Shown in pieces: positions 48,323-58,694 of a DNA stretch of 64,000 nucleotides. The position numbers and the translations under genes are program-made. Origin of the DNA: Puniceicoccales bacterium Verruco_01 (GTDB lineage Bacteria; Verrucomicrobiota; Verrucomicrobiia; Opitutales; Oceanipulchritudinaceae); contig LVBV01000018.1 in the NCBI GenBank assembly GCA_001604565.1, positions 62,001 through 126,000 of the forward strand, written 5' to 3'. The notes under the pieces were generated by a model. The model saw nothing but the letters and a program-made list of their open reading frames with translations, did not search any database and was not told where the DNA came from. The first letter of the stretch is position 1. Every line of letters starts with the position of its first letter.

Positions 48323-49282
48323 ATGGCGACGCAAACCATTCTGGTCACCGGAGCGGCGGGAAACCTCGGCAGCCACCTCGTCCGGCATCTGGCGGAACGG
48401 ACCGGGCATTCCGTGCGTGCCATGATCCACCGGAAGGAGCTGGATGCGGAAACGGCCTCGCTCCCGAATGTGAGAAGCGTCCGCTGCGACCTCGCAAAAC
48501 CGGAGACTCTCGACGCCGCCTGCGATGGCGCGGACTGCATCGTCCACTTCGCCGGGCTCCTCTTCGCGCCGAGACCCGAAAAATTCCTGCCGGAAACCAA
48601 CGTCACCTACGTGAAGAACCTCCTCGTCGCCGCGAAAAAGGCCGGGGTAAGCACGTTCATTCTCGTGAGCTTCCCGCACGTGGAGGGTGTCTCGACGCCG
48701 GACAATCCCGCGCGCGGAGGCATGGACGGCGCCCCGGATTCGACACACGCGCGGACACGGCTGGAGGCGGAGAAGGAGGTGTTCGCCGCCGGAAGGGAAA
48801 GCGGCATGCGCTGCATCGCTCTGCGCGCGGGCATGATCTACGCGAAGGACATCCTGATGATCGACGCAGCCCGGTGGCTCGCGCGGCGGCACCTCCTTGG
48901 CGTGTGGAGGAGCCCCACGTGGATTCACCTTCTCTCCCTGCCGGACTTCAACCGCTGCGTTCAGGCGGCGATCGAAAACGCTTCGGCATCCGGGGTGTAC
49001 GGTCTCGGCGACGACCGTCCCCTCACCCTTCAGGAATTCCTCGATACGGCCTGTGCGCACTGGGACTGCTCCAGACCCTGGCGCGCGCCGGGCGGTCTCT
49101 TTCCGCTGGCGGGGGCGCTCGTCGAAGGCTGGGCTCTTCTCACTGGCTCGCGCGCTCCCCTCACCCGCGATTTCATACGGATCGGGATGGCTTCCTACTG
49201 TTCCGACACGGCGCGGATGAAGAGGGACCTCGTGCCCGCTCTCAAACACCCCACGCTCGAAACCGGCCTCCGACTTCTGTGA
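48323..49282 (+). CDS. NAD-dependent epimerase/SDR-family protein
   Basis: TILVTGAAGNLGSHLVRHLAERTGHSVRAMIHR; Rossmann motif and SDR-like layout. Confidence 0.85.
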   Translation: MATQTILVTGAAGNLGSHLVRHLAERTGHSVRAMIHRKELDAETASLPNVRSVRCDLAKPETLDAACDGADCIVHFAGLLFAPRPEKFLPETNVTYVKNLLVAAKKAGVSTFILVSFPHVEGVSTPDNPARGGMDGAPDSTHARTRLEAEKEVFAAGRESGMRCIALRAGMIYAKDILMIDAARWLARRHLLGVWRSPTWIHLLSLPDFNRCVQAAIENASASGVYGLGDDRPLTLQEFLDTACAHWDCSRPWRAPGGLFPLAGALVEGWALLTGSRAPLTRDFIRIGMASYCSDTARMKRDLVPALKHPTLETGLRLL

Positions 49283-49363
49283 GCGGCGCCTGAATGCACA
49301 AATCCGGAGGATAGAACGGACGGGCGCGGTCGGATTCCACCGGTCGCAAGATGCGTCCGCTCG

Positions 49364-49379
49364 ATTGCAGCAGTGCAAT
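49364..49379 (+). terminator. Possible intrinsic terminator
   Basis: ATTGCA-GCAG-TGCAAT followed by TTCTTCTT. Confidence 0.4.
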
Positions 49380-49458
49380 TTCTTCTTATCCCCGTGCCGC
49401 GTTTGGGAAAACTGGCCGGGTTTCTCTGTCATAAAAACGCCTTTTCAGCCTCAACCCA

Positions 49459-50877
49459 ATGAAAGCTCTCTCCTTTACCGGTCTTGCACTGGCTCTTTTC
49501 CTGCCTGCGGCACTCCTTAACGCCAACACCAAACCGGGGTATTTCCTCATGGGCACGGGCATCTGCACCCACGGGCAACTGGGCGTTCCCGGCACGGACA
49601 ACGCCTATTTCCCGGTCGAGGTGGCGGAACACGTGACGGCCGTCGCCGCAGGCAACGCACACGCCGCCTTTCTGACAGAGAATGGCGACCTCTTCGTGAT
49701 GGGCAGCAACACCTACGGTCAGCTCGGCGACGGCACGAGGATCGAGAGGACCACTCCGGAGCAGATGGCCGCCGGCGTGGCGACGGTCGCCACGGGCACT
49801 TTTCACACCCTCTATATCACCAACGCGGGCGATCTCTATTCCGTGGGACTCAACGAAAAGGGCCAGCTCGGCGTGGACCTCGGCAAGACGCCAGCGGACG
49901 ATGTCATCGTCACGACGGACATGCCGCATTTCGTCGCAGCGGACGTGGCTGCGGTTTCCGGCGGGAACTCGCACACCCTGTATCTGACGACGACGGGCGA
50001 CCTCTACTCGATGGGTAGCAATTCCTGCGGCCAGCTCGGCTACGGGACGCACGACTACAACACGCATTACGCCCCCCAGAAAGTGTGCTCCGGCGTGAAA
50101 GCGATTTCCGCGGGCAGCATGCACAGCCTCTACGTGACGACGAGCGGTGACCTCTATGCCATGGGCAGCAACACCTACGGTCAGCTCGGCGACGGCACGA
50201 CGACCGATCGCGCAACCCCGGTCCTAGTCGCTTCGGACGTGGCCGAAATCGCCGCCGGTTACAATCACAGCCTCTTCATCAAGACGAACGGCGACCTCTA
50301 CGCCATGGGCAGCAACCTCTCCGGCCAGCTCGGCGACGGCACGAAGGCCAACCGCTCCACGCCGGTCCGGATCGCCACCAACATCGCCGCCATTTCCGCC
50401 GACTACGACCAGAGCATGTATGTGACGACAAGCGGCGACCTCTACACCGCGGGCTTCAATTTCTACGGCCAGCTCGGCATCGGAAAGACTGCGGAATATA
50501 ATGTGACGACTCCCGTGCTTGTCGCGGGAGGCGTGAACGCCGTCGCTGCAGGCAACGGCTTCAGCCTGTATCTGACAGGCGACTGCACGTCGGCCTACTG
50601 GCCGAGCGGGGAGCTCGGCGCCAAGTGGGACGCCACGATGGGCTGGATCGACGACACCAATTTTCCCTGGGTCTGGAGCTACACCGGAAGCAACTGGTAC
50701 TACCTCTACGACGCATTGAAGGCCGAGCCCGCGCGCAACGGCTACTGGATCGCCTACTACACCCCCGACTTTTCCGACTACGGCTGGGGTTACGTGTGGC
50801 CGGGATACGGCTGGTACTGCTTTGCGAGCGACATGAGCTGGACCTGGCTCGGCGTAGGGGAAAAGCAGCCTGAATAA
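49459..50877 (+). CDS. Secreted RCC1-repeat beta-propeller protein (7 repeats) with aromatic C-terminal domain
   Basis: Signal peptide; seven MGxN..GQLG-type repeats; C-terminal WIDDTNFPWVWSYTGSNWYYLYD...YWIAYYTPDFSDYGWGYVWPGYGWYCF. Confidence 0.88.
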   Translation: MKALSFTGLALALFLPAALLNANTKPGYFLMGTGICTHGQLGVPGTDNAYFPVEVAEHVTAVAAGNAHAAFLTENGDLFVMGSNTYGQLGDGTRIERTTPEQMAAGVATVATGTFHTLYITNAGDLYSVGLNEKGQLGVDLGKTPADDVIVTTDMPHFVAADVAAVSGGNSHTLYLTTTGDLYSMGSNSCGQLGYGTHDYNTHYAPQKVCSGVKAISAGSMHSLYVTTSGDLYAMGSNTYGQLGDGTTTDRATPVLVASDVAEIAAGYNHSLFIKTNGDLYAMGSNLSGQLGDGTKANRSTPVRIATNIAAISADYDQSMYVTTSGDLYTAGFNFYGQLGIGKTAEYNVTTPVLVAGGVNAVAAGNGFSLYLTGDCTSAYWPSGELGAKWDATMGWIDDTNFPWVWSYTGSNWYYLYDALKAEPARNGYWIAYYTPDFSDYGWGYVWPGYGWYCFASDMSWTWLGVGEKQPE

Positions 50878-51048
50878 GCGCGTCCGAAACGCAGCCGCAC
50901 GGAAAAAGAACCCCTTCGAGGGAACAGGAACGGCATGATTGCTGTTCCAATCCTATTGCCATTTTTCCGCGCGCCCCCGTTTTCCCTTGCGCCCGGTGCC
51001 CCCTCATCGAATACCATTGTGCCCGTGTCTCTCAAAGCCCGTACGAAC

Positions 51049-53613
51049 ATGAAATCTAGTCCCGCCTCGTTTGCCCACCGCGTCCGCGGCTCCCTGCCCG
51101 TCCTGATCGCCGCAACGGCGATCATGCCGCTCTTCGCCTTTTCGGCCCGCGCCGCAACGACGCGGCTGATGGGCACGGGTTCAACCTACGACGGCCAGCT
51201 CGGCATCGGCGTCATCGGCGACTTTTCGACACCGGAACACGTGGCCGACAATGTGATGTCCGTCGCCGCGGGCAACGGCTTCACGTATTTCATCACCACC
51301 TCGAACGATCTATATACAATGGGATCGAACGTGGTAGGTCAGCTCGGCGACAGGACTTACCAAGACCGCGACTACGCGGAGAAACTCGCCTATTCCGTCG
51401 CCTCCGCCTCGGCGGGAACCTATCACGGTTTCTTCGTCACGACATGGGGCGATCTCTACGGCATGGGCGACAATTATTATGGCGAGCTCGGGATTGACCT
51501 CGGCACGGACGATGGCGAACCGATTCAGAACATTCCCGATTTCCGGATCATCTCGCACGACGTGGCACAGGCCGTGGCCGCGGACGGTTTCTCCCTGTTC
51601 ATCACAACGAGCGGCGACCTCTACGGCATGGGCTACAACGGCGACGGCCAGCTCGGTGTCGATCTCGGCACGGACGGCGGCGGCTCGCCGGTCTTCTGCG
51701 CCTTTTCCCCTGTGAAAATCGCCTCGAACGTGGCGTCGGCGTCGGCGGCGGGCGGCCAGTCGATCTACCTGACCGAGGCCGGCGACGTGTATGTGACGGG
51801 CGACAATTCCTTCGGCCAGCTCGGAAACGGTTCCACCACGGCGACCAAGATTCCCGTCAAGGCGGCCTCCGGCGCGAAGGCTGTGGCGGCGGGTCACGGC
51901 AACCTGTATTACCTTGCCACTTCCGGCGATCTCTACGGCGCGGGCGACAATCAGTACGGCCAGCTCGGCGTGACGCTCGCAGGCGGGGCCACGCGCAGCA
52001 CCTCCTTTGTCCACATCGCCTCCGGCGTCACAAAGATGCAGGCCGGAGAGGGACATCTTCTCTACCTCACCACGGCAGGCGACCTTTACGCGACCGGACT
52101 CAACTCCAGCGGCCAGCTTGGCGACGGTTCGCAGGTGAACCGCCCCACGCCCGTACGGGTGGCTCAGAACGTAGCCGACATGGCGGCGGGCGCGTTCCAT
52201 TCCCTTTACCTGAATGACGAGGGCGTCCTCTACGCCTTCGGCGAAAACGAGACCGGTGCTCTCGGCATCGAATCCGCCCTGTACAAGCGCCGCACGCCCG
52301 TGGACATCGCGGCCTTCACTGTCACCTTCCCGCATTGCGCCTACAAGACGAATCTGTACCTCAGGGACAACACTCTCTACGGATTCGGCGACAACAACTA
52401 CGGCCAGCTCGGCGACGGCACCACGAGCGATCGCGCGACGCCGGTCACCATCGCCGCGAATGTCACGGCGGCGGCGTCGGGCCTCTGGCACACCCTGTAT
52501 GTGACCAGTTCCGGCGACCTCTACGCGGTGGGCGACAATTCGCGCGGCCAGCTCGGCGACGGCACCACCACCCAGCGCAAGAGCCCCGTCAAGGTGGCCT
52601 CCGGTGTTTCCAAGGTGGCCACGGGCGGACGCTCCAGCTACTATATCACGACTTCGGGTGACCTCTACGCGATGGGCGACAACCAGTACGGTCAGCTCGG
52701 TGCGGCGGTTTCGACCAATTCCGGTCTTTACACGGCAACCCCGGTCAAGGTGACGGGCTCCGTCTCGGCGGTTGCCGCCGGGCGCAACTTCGCGGCCTAC
52801 CTCACCACCTCGGGCGACCTCTACACGATGGGCGACAACCAGTACGGTCAGCTCGGCGTGGATCTCGGCAAGGATACCGACAAAAACGCCATCGTGAAGA
52901 CCACCACGCCCGTCAAGGCCGCGAGTTCCGTCTCGGCGATTTCGGCGGGCTGGTATCACCTGCTCTACCTCACAAGCGCCGGCGATCTCTACTCCGTCGG
53001 CTCCAATCAGTTCGGTCAGCTCGGCGTGATCCTACAGGACAACTCGAAAGACGGCGACACCGGCGAGGTCTATCCTTGGTACACCGTCACCCCGCAGAAG
53101 GTGGCCAGTTCCGTCACAAAGATTTCCGCGGGCACCACGCATAGTTGCTACCTGACAAGCGCGGGCGTGCTCTACGGCATGGGTCAGGGCCGCGACGGAC
53201 GCCTCGGCGTTTCCGGCGAGGCGTCGCACACCACCCCCGTCCTCATCGCCGAAAGCGTGAGCGACGTTGGCGCGGGCTACAACACCACCCTCTTCCTTAC
53301 CACTGCGACGGATGTCTCGGCCTTCTGGCCGCGTTCCAAGAAGGGCGCCAAGTACGACATCACCTTCGGCTGGATCGACGACACCTACTTCCCCTGGTTC
53401 TGGAACTACCAGAACGGGAACTGGTTCTACCTCTACGGCGGGACGAGCGTCATCCCCGACCTCAACAATTACTGGGTGGCCTACTACCTGCCGAACTTCT
53501 CCAGCTACGGATGGGGCTACGTCTATCCGAACATCGGCTGGTGGTGCTTCGACAAGGACATGAAGGGCCGCTTCCTCTGGCGCACCGACAAGATCGTCAC
53601 AAGCAGCAACTAA
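51049..53613 (+). CDS. Secreted RCC1-repeat protein (14 repeats) with aromatic C-terminal domain
   Basis: Fourteen GxN..GQLG-type repeats; C-terminal WIDDTYFPWFWNYQNGNWFYLYGG...YWVAYYLPNFSSYGWGYVYPNIGWWCF. Confidence 0.88.
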   Translation: MKSSPASFAHRVRGSLPVLIAATAIMPLFAFSARAATTRLMGTGSTYDGQLGIGVIGDFSTPEHVADNVMSVAAGNGFTYFITTSNDLYTMGSNVVGQLGDRTYQDRDYAEKLAYSVASASAGTYHGFFVTTWGDLYGMGDNYYGELGIDLGTDDGEPIQNIPDFRIISHDVAQAVAADGFSLFITTSGDLYGMGYNGDGQLGVDLGTDGGGSPVFCAFSPVKIASNVASASAAGGQSIYLTEAGDVYVTGDNSFGQLGNGSTTATKIPVKAASGAKAVAAGHGNLYYLATSGDLYGAGDNQYGQLGVTLAGGATRSTSFVHIASGVTKMQAGEGHLLYLTTAGDLYATGLNSSGQLGDGSQVNRPTPVRVAQNVADMAAGAFHSLYLNDEGVLYAFGENETGALGIESALYKRRTPVDIAAFTVTFPHCAYKTNLYLRDNTLYGFGDNNYGQLGDGTTSDRATPVTIAANVTAAASGLWHTLYVTSSGDLYAVGDNSRGQLGDGTTTQRKSPVKVASGVSKVATGGRSSYYITTSGDLYAMGDNQYGQLGAAVSTNSGLYTATPVKVTGSVSAVAAGRNFAAYLTTSGDLYTMGDNQYGQLGVDLGKDTDKNAIVKTTTPVKAASSVSAISAGWYHLLYLTSAGDLYSVGSNQFGQLGVILQDNSKDGDTGEVYPWYTVTPQKVASSVTKISAGTTHSCYLTSAGVLYGMGQGRDGRLGVSGEASHTTPVLIAESVSDVGAGYNTTLFLTTATDVSAFWPRSKKGAKYDITFGWIDDTYFPWFWNYQNGNWFYLYGGTSVIPDLNNYWVAYYLPNFSSYGWGYVYPNIGWWCFDKDMKGRFLWRTDKIVTSSN

Positions 53614-53629
53614 AGCTGCTCACTTTCAT

Positions 53630-53659
53630 ACCGCCGCACGGAACCTCCCGCGCGGCGGT
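53630..53659 (+). terminator. Intrinsic terminator between convergent genes
   Basis: ACCGCCGC-N14-GCGGCGGT followed by TATGTTTTCT. Confidence 0.65.
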
Positions 53660-53679
53660 TATGTTTTCTAAGGGACCGG

Positions 53680-55260
53680 TCACGCCAAGCGCGCGGCCAG
53701 CCCGCTCGAACGGCGGCACTGGCGCGGCAGCGCGGCGCGCAGGACCGCAGGAGTTGCCAGCACTTTCAGTTCCCGTCCCGCGCGGCTGATGCCCGTGTAG
53801 AAAAGCTCGCGCGAAAGCATCGGATGATCCTTCTCCGGCAAAAGGAGCGTGACGCCGCCGTATTCCGAACCCTGCGCGCGGTGCACGGTGATGGCATAGG
53901 CGCTCTCCACCGGCGGCAGTGCGGCAAGGGAGATCTCGCGCACGCCCTCAAACCCCGGGAAGTATGCACTGAGGGTCCCGCCCCGGCGCAGAACGACACC
54001 CGTGTCACCGTTGAAGAGGCCGCTTGCCGGATCGTTGCGGGAAACGATGACAGGCAGGCCGTGGAAAAACCGGGCCGTCCCCGCCCGCATCCTCTCCGCC
54101 GCGAAATTGAAGGCCGCCGCGTTCACCGCCTCCGCCCCGCAGGAGCCCTGACGCAACATGCAGACGAGTCTTTCCGACGAGGCGGCGGCTAGAGCCTCCT
54201 GTGGCGACGCGGCGTTGGCGATGCGTTCCACGAACGAGGAGAGATTGCGCCGCGTGAAGGCGGCAAGCTCCCGGGGCGAGGGCGGCGGCTCCATCGACAC
54301 GGCACCGCCTTTGTCCAGAATCGCGAGCGCCGCCTCCGCATCGCCCCCCTGCACGGCGGAAATGAGCGCGGCCAGTTCCGGCGCGGCAGAGCGGTGATTT
54401 TTCTTGAGCTCCGTCAGGCAGGGGAAGAGCGGCGAAGACTCGTTGGCCGCCGCTGCCACCATGTCCGCCAGAACGCTGCCTGTGTGAATCGCCGGGAGCT
54501 GCCCGGAGTCGCCAAGCAGGATCAGGCGCGTCGTGGCGGGGTCCGTCGCATCGGCAAAGCGCGCCATGAGCGGCAGGTCCATCATCGAGGATTCGTCGAG
54601 CACCACGATGTCGGCGGGGAGCGGGGTTTCCGCATCGCGGCGGGGCTTGGTGGGATCGCTCCCGATGCCGAGAAGGGAATGCACCGTGCCGTGCAGGAGT
54701 TTGACGTTCAAAATCCCATCCAGCGCGCGGGAGACCGATTCCTTCAGGCGCGCGGCGGCCCGGCCCGTCGGCGCGGCCAGAATGACGGAAAGCGTTCTCT
54801 CCGGCGCCTCCTCCGCGAGAAGCCGCAGGAGCCTCCCGGCAAGGAAGGTCTTGCCCGTCCCCGGTCCGCCGGTCACAAGGGCCAGACCGTGACCCAAAAG
54901 GGATGCGAGTATCCCCTCTGCCTTCGCGGGAAGCCTTGTCCGGACGGCGGCGAACTGCTTGAGGCGAGCGGCAAGGGAGGTTTCCAGCACATGGTAGCGC
55001 TGGAAGTAGGCATTGCCCCCGTCCAGAATCAGCGGGTAATTCTCCCCCGCCCTTCCCGCAACGGTACTTGCCAGAAGCCGCGTCTCCACCTCCGCCGCCT
55101 CGCCCAATTCCGCAAGAGGCAGGCACGAGCCGCCCTCCTCCAGAACCTCGAAGAGCCGCGCGGCGCAGCGATCGACAAGATCTCCCTCCGCCTTCGCGGC
55201 AACCCGGAGCAGCTCCCGGGCATGCCCGGCAAGCGGTTGCAGTTGGTGTTCCGCCTTCAT
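53680..55260 (-). CDS. recD: Exodeoxyribonuclease V alpha subunit
   Basis: GLALVTGGPGTGKTFLAGRLLRLLAEE, IVVLDESSMMDLPLMARF, LLGDSGQLPAIHTGSVLADM, YAITVHRAQGSEYGGV. Confidence 0.92.
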   Translation of the reverse strand: MKAEHQLQPLAGHARELLRVAAKAEGDLVDRCAARLFEVLEEGGSCLPLAELGEAAEVETRLLASTVAGRAGENYPLILDGGNAYFQRYHVLETSLAARLKQFAAVRTRLPAKAEGILASLLGHGLALVTGGPGTGKTFLAGRLLRLLAEEAPERTLSVILAAPTGRAAARLKESVSRALDGILNVKLLHGTVHSLLGIGSDPTKPRRDAETPLPADIVVLDESSMMDLPLMARFADATDPATTRLILLGDSGQLPAIHTGSVLADMVAAAANESSPLFPCLTELKKNHRSAAPELAALISAVQGGDAEAALAILDKGGAVSMEPPPSPRELAAFTRRNLSSFVERIANAASPQEALAAASSERLVCMLRQGSCGAEAVNAAAFNFAAERMRAGTARFFHGLPVIVSRNDPASGLFNGDTGVVLRRGGTLSAYFPGFEGVREISLAALPPVESAYAITVHRAQGSEYGGVTLLLPEKDHPMLSRELFYTGISRAGRELKVLATPAVLRAALPRQCRRSSGLAARLA

Positions 55261-58200
55261 CGCGTCCCTCCTTCCGCCTGAAAAGCCTCCGCAAGGCCGT
55301 CCAGCAGACGCGCCGAGGGCCGGAAGGAGAAAACGCCGCTCCCGGGCCTCTCCTTCTCCACGCCGCGAAGGAACACGTAGTATATGGCGCCGAAGTCGCG
55401 AGAATAGTCCCACTGCGGCGCGCGGAAGGCCATGCACTTTTTGAAGGCCAGCGCGTAGAGGGCACCCTGAAGGTAATAGGAGTTCTCCACCATCGCGCGG
55501 TGCAACGCCTCCGGGGCGTAGTCCGCCGCCGAGGGACCCAGCCAGTTGCTCTTCCAGTCTAGGATATGGAAGCGCCCCTGCGAGCGGAAGAGAAGGTCCA
55601 CATAGCCCTTGAGATACCCTTCCACCTCGCGCGGGGCCATCCGCCGCAGCCGTCCGGCAAAGTCGGCAAGCGGCCCCTCCTCCGCCGCGAAGGCGTCCGC
55701 CATTTTTCCGAAATCGACGCCCCTCGCCGGGAAGTAGAATTCCTCCTCGCGGCGCAGGTCGCCCGGCAGGCTACCGTAGAGGATCGGACCCTCCGGGGCG
55801 AGCGGCGTCTGCAAAACCGAGGAGAGGCAGTCGAGTGCCGCCGCCGGATCCGCACCGTCCAGCCCCGCCGCCGCCATGCAGGAACGGATGACGCCCTCCC
55901 ATCCCGAGCTTTCCGCAAAATCCATTTTCTCCAGCGCGGAGTGGAAGAAGGTGCCGACCTCCGGCCCGCGCGGGAAGGCCGCGATGCCGAAAAGCGGTTC
56001 CTCCGAAGCGACCGGGACCGAGCGGGGGGAATCCGCCTTGTCCGGCGCCTCGCCCTCGCCGCCCGCACAAAGACCGGTGAAGCTCGTGACGAAGGGTTTT
56101 TTTGCGATTTTCCCGGCAAAGGGATGAAAGGATAGTTCGGGAATTTCGCCGTCCTGCGCCAGATGGGGTTTTTCAACCGGGTCGTCCTCCCACAGGACGG
56201 AAATCGAGCCCGTAGCGGCGGCGCAGGCTTCCAGGGCCGCGCCCGTCCCATCCCAGTCCGTCGCGCCGAGGACAGCGCGGAGCAATCCGCCGAAGGAGCC
56301 CTCCTCCAGTGCGTCCTCCGCCAGATACACCGTGCAGCGGCTGCGCGAGCGGGTGAGAAGGACGTAGAGGAGCCGCGTTTCCTCGCGTAAGACCTCCGCC
56401 ATCTCCGCCTCAACCACCTCCGGTGAAAACGAGCCCTGCGCCGCAAAATGGAGGACGGGGCGCGCCCCGCCGCGCCGGACGGCAAAGCGGCCCTTCAGCG
56501 CCAGAAGCCGTCCGCCGAAGAACGGGGCAAAGACAATGGGGAATTCGAGGCCCTTGCTCTTGTGACAGGTGATGACGCGCACGGCGCCCCCGTCGCTTTC
56601 AAGGCGCAGCTCGTCCCCCTCGCGCGGACGGCTCCGCTTGTCGGCGATGCGGAGGGCAAGCCAGCGGCAAAGGCCCTGCGCGCCCAGCTTTTCCTCCCGC
56701 TCGGCCCCGCTGAGCAGCTCCTCAAGATGCAGGAGGTTCGTGAGACTGCGCTCCCCGCCTTCCGTTGCCAGCAGGCGTGCGCGCAAGTCCGTCCGACGCT
56801 CCAACCTGCGGAAGGCCGCCGCGAAGCCCTCATCCGCAAGAACCTTGGAAAATTCGTGTAACGCCGCGCCCGAATCGTTCGCCCCATCCGAATCGAGGAT
56901 TTCCCGTGCGGAGCAGCGGAAAATATCCCCCGCCAGAACCCGCCGCAGCCCCCCTGCATCAGACGGGTTCTCCGCCGCCGTCAAGAGGTCCAGCAACGCC
57001 CTGGCCTCGTCGCTGTCGAACACGCTGGCGTCGGACTCCTCCACGGCGCGCACGCCCGCCGCGGCAAGGGAGCGCACCACCTCCTGCGCCTGCGCATGAC
57101 GGCGGACGATGACGGCAATGTCGCCGCCCGCAACCGGACGGGAACCGATCGTCGCGCCGGAAGAGAGGCATTCGCAGACATCCGCCGCAAGGCGCGCCGT
57201 CATCCATGCGGAAGTGGGCAGCGTCCCGTCGCGGCGCAGGACAAAGCGCATCGGCTCCGGCGGCAGGCTCCCCGGGGAAAACACTTTCTCCGGTTTGGTC
57301 TTCCCGCCGCTTTCCACAGGGGTGAAGGCGATGCCAGCGCCGAAGGGCTTTTCCGTGGCGGAAAAGAGGGAATTCACGGCGCGAACAAGGGGTTCGTCGC
57401 TCCGCCAGTTGACGCCGAGGCCATACCGCCGGGGAGCCTCGCCCGCCGCGCGGAGGTATGCGTCCACGTCCGCTCCCCGGAAGCGGTAGATCGCCTGCTT
57501 GGGGTCGCCGATCATGAAGAGCGAGTGCTCCGGATCGTCGAAGAGGGTGCGGAAAATCTCCCACTGGAGAAGGTCCGTATCCTGAAACTCGTCCACGAGG
57601 CCCACACGATAGCGCGCCTTGAGGAGGCTCCGCAGCGTGCCAGGGCCCTCCCCTCGCAAGGCCTTTGCGGTCAGGAGGATCAGGTCGTCGAAATCGAGAC
57701 AGCCGCTCTGGGAGCGCAGCTTGGCAAGCAGAGTCCCGCTCTCTGACAGGAAAGCGCCGAGAACCCCGGCGAGAAAGCGGTCAAGGAAGGTCATCACCTC
57801 GCCGCAGAGGGCGAAGAGCGAGGTTTGCGGAGCCCCCTCCTTCGAGCGCTTGTTGGTATTTTCCGCGATGTTTTCCGGGGTGAGGTGGCGGAGTGCCGCA
57901 AAGGCGCAGGCCTCTGGAACGCCGCCGCCCGCAAGCGACTCCATGCCCCGGAGGATCGTGTCCGCTGCTTTGCGCAAATCGCTCTTGGCGCGCTTCTCGT
58001 CCCGCAGGAAGGCCGTGACTGCATCCGCACAAAGACCCCACTGACGCGCCACCTGCTCTAGCAGCGCCTCCAGAGCGGCGTCGCATGACGGCACGTCCGG
58101 CGCGGGCACGGCGGGGGAAAGCGGCATCTCAGCATCCGCGCCGCGCATCCACAGGGCCTCGGCAAGGATCTCCGCAAGGTTCTGCCCGCAAAGGCGCAGG

Positions 58201-58694
58201 GCAAGGCAGGTCTTCGGCGCGCGGACGGCCAACCGGCGCGCAAAGTCAGCGGCTGCGACGCGGGAAAGCTCGCCGGGATTGTCCGCAAGGGTGGCACCGA
58301 AACCCGTGCCGCTCTCGAAGGCGTGCTCGGCGAGCACCCGGCTGCAAAAGCCGTGAATCGTGGAAATGCGGGCGCAGTCGAAAGAGGCCGCCGCCGTGGC
58401 GAGGCGCCTGCGGACCGTCTCTTTCCCGAGAGCTTCCTCCGCCACCGCAAGGACCGGATCGCCGCCGGCTAGGGCCGCGAGGATTCGGGAGCGGATTCGC
58501 GTGGAAAGCTCGCGCGTGGCGGCATTCGTGAAGGTGCAGACGAGGATTTCCGGCACGGGGACGCCTGTTTCCGCCACAAAGCGCAGGTATAGGCCCTCGA
58601 TCGCATAGGTCTTGCCGGTGCCCGCGCTGGCTTCAAGGAGGGTGACGCCCGTGGCAAGCGGCGTCCGCGCGGTATCGAAGGCCGGGTAGCTCAT
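55257..58694 (-). CDS. recB: Exodeoxyribonuclease V beta subunit (helicase/nuclease)
   Basis: LEASAGTGKTYAIEGLYLRF, VDEFQDTDLLQWEIF, MIGDPKQAIYRFRGADV, C-terminal nuclease GYVDLLFRSQGRFHILDWKSNWLG. Confidence 0.95.
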   Translation of the reverse strand: MSYPAFDTARTPLATGVTLLEASAGTGKTYAIEGLYLRFVAETGVPVPEILVCTFTNAATRELSTRIRSRILAALAGGDPVLAVAEEALGKETVRRRLATAAASFDCARISTIHGFCSRVLAEHAFESGTGFGATLADNPGELSRVAAADFARRLAVRAPKTCLALRLCGQNLAEILAEALWMRGADAEMPLSPAVPAPDVPSCDAALEALLEQVARQWGLCADAVTAFLRDEKRAKSDLRKAADTILRGMESLAGGGVPEACAFAALRHLTPENIAENTNKRSKEGAPQTSLFALCGEVMTFLDRFLAGVLGAFLSESGTLLAKLRSQSGCLDFDDLILLTAKALRGEGPGTLRSLLKARYRVGLVDEFQDTDLLQWEIFRTLFDDPEHSLFMIGDPKQAIYRFRGADVDAYLRAAGEAPRRYGLGVNWRSDEPLVRAVNSLFSATEKPFGAGIAFTPVESGGKTKPEKVFSPGSLPPEPMRFVLRRDGTLPTSAWMTARLAADVCECLSSGATIGSRPVAGGDIAVIVRRHAQAQEVVRSLAAAGVRAVEESDASVFDSDEARALLDLLTAAENPSDAGGLRRVLAGDIFRCSAREILDSDGANDSGAALHEFSKVLADEGFAAAFRRLERRTDLRARLLATEGGERSLTNLLHLEELLSGAEREEKLGAQGLCRWLALRIADKRSRPREGDELRLESDGGAVRVITCHKSKGLEFPIVFAPFFGGRLLALKGRFAVRRGGARPVLHFAAQGSFSPEVVEAEMAEVLREETRLLYVLLTRSRSRCTVYLAEDALEEGSFGGLLRAVLGATDWDGTGAALEACAAATGSISVLWEDDPVEKPHLAQDGEIPELSFHPFAGKIAKKPFVTSFTGLCAGGEGEAPDKADSPRSVPVASEEPLFGIAAFPRGPEVGTFFHSALEKMDFAESSGWEGVIRSCMAAAGLDGADPAAALDCLSSVLQTPLAPEGPILYGSLPGDLRREEEFYFPARGVDFGKMADAFAAEEGPLADFAGRLRRMAPREVEGYLKGYVDLLFRSQGRFHILDWKSNWLGPSAADYAPEALHRAMVENSYYLQGALYALAFKKCMAFRAPQWDYSRDFGAIYYVFLRGVEKERPGSGVFSFRPSARLLDGLAEAFQAEGGTR

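Noticed and set aside
51310-52959. 549-aa - strand ORF
   Set aside because: Antisense shadow of the 14-repeat RCC1 gene; repetitive because the sense gene is repetitive.
49459-53613. Repeated DNA resembling a CRISPR or satellite array
   Set aside because: The repeats are in-frame RCC1 blades within two coding genes, with imperfect identity and coding constraint.
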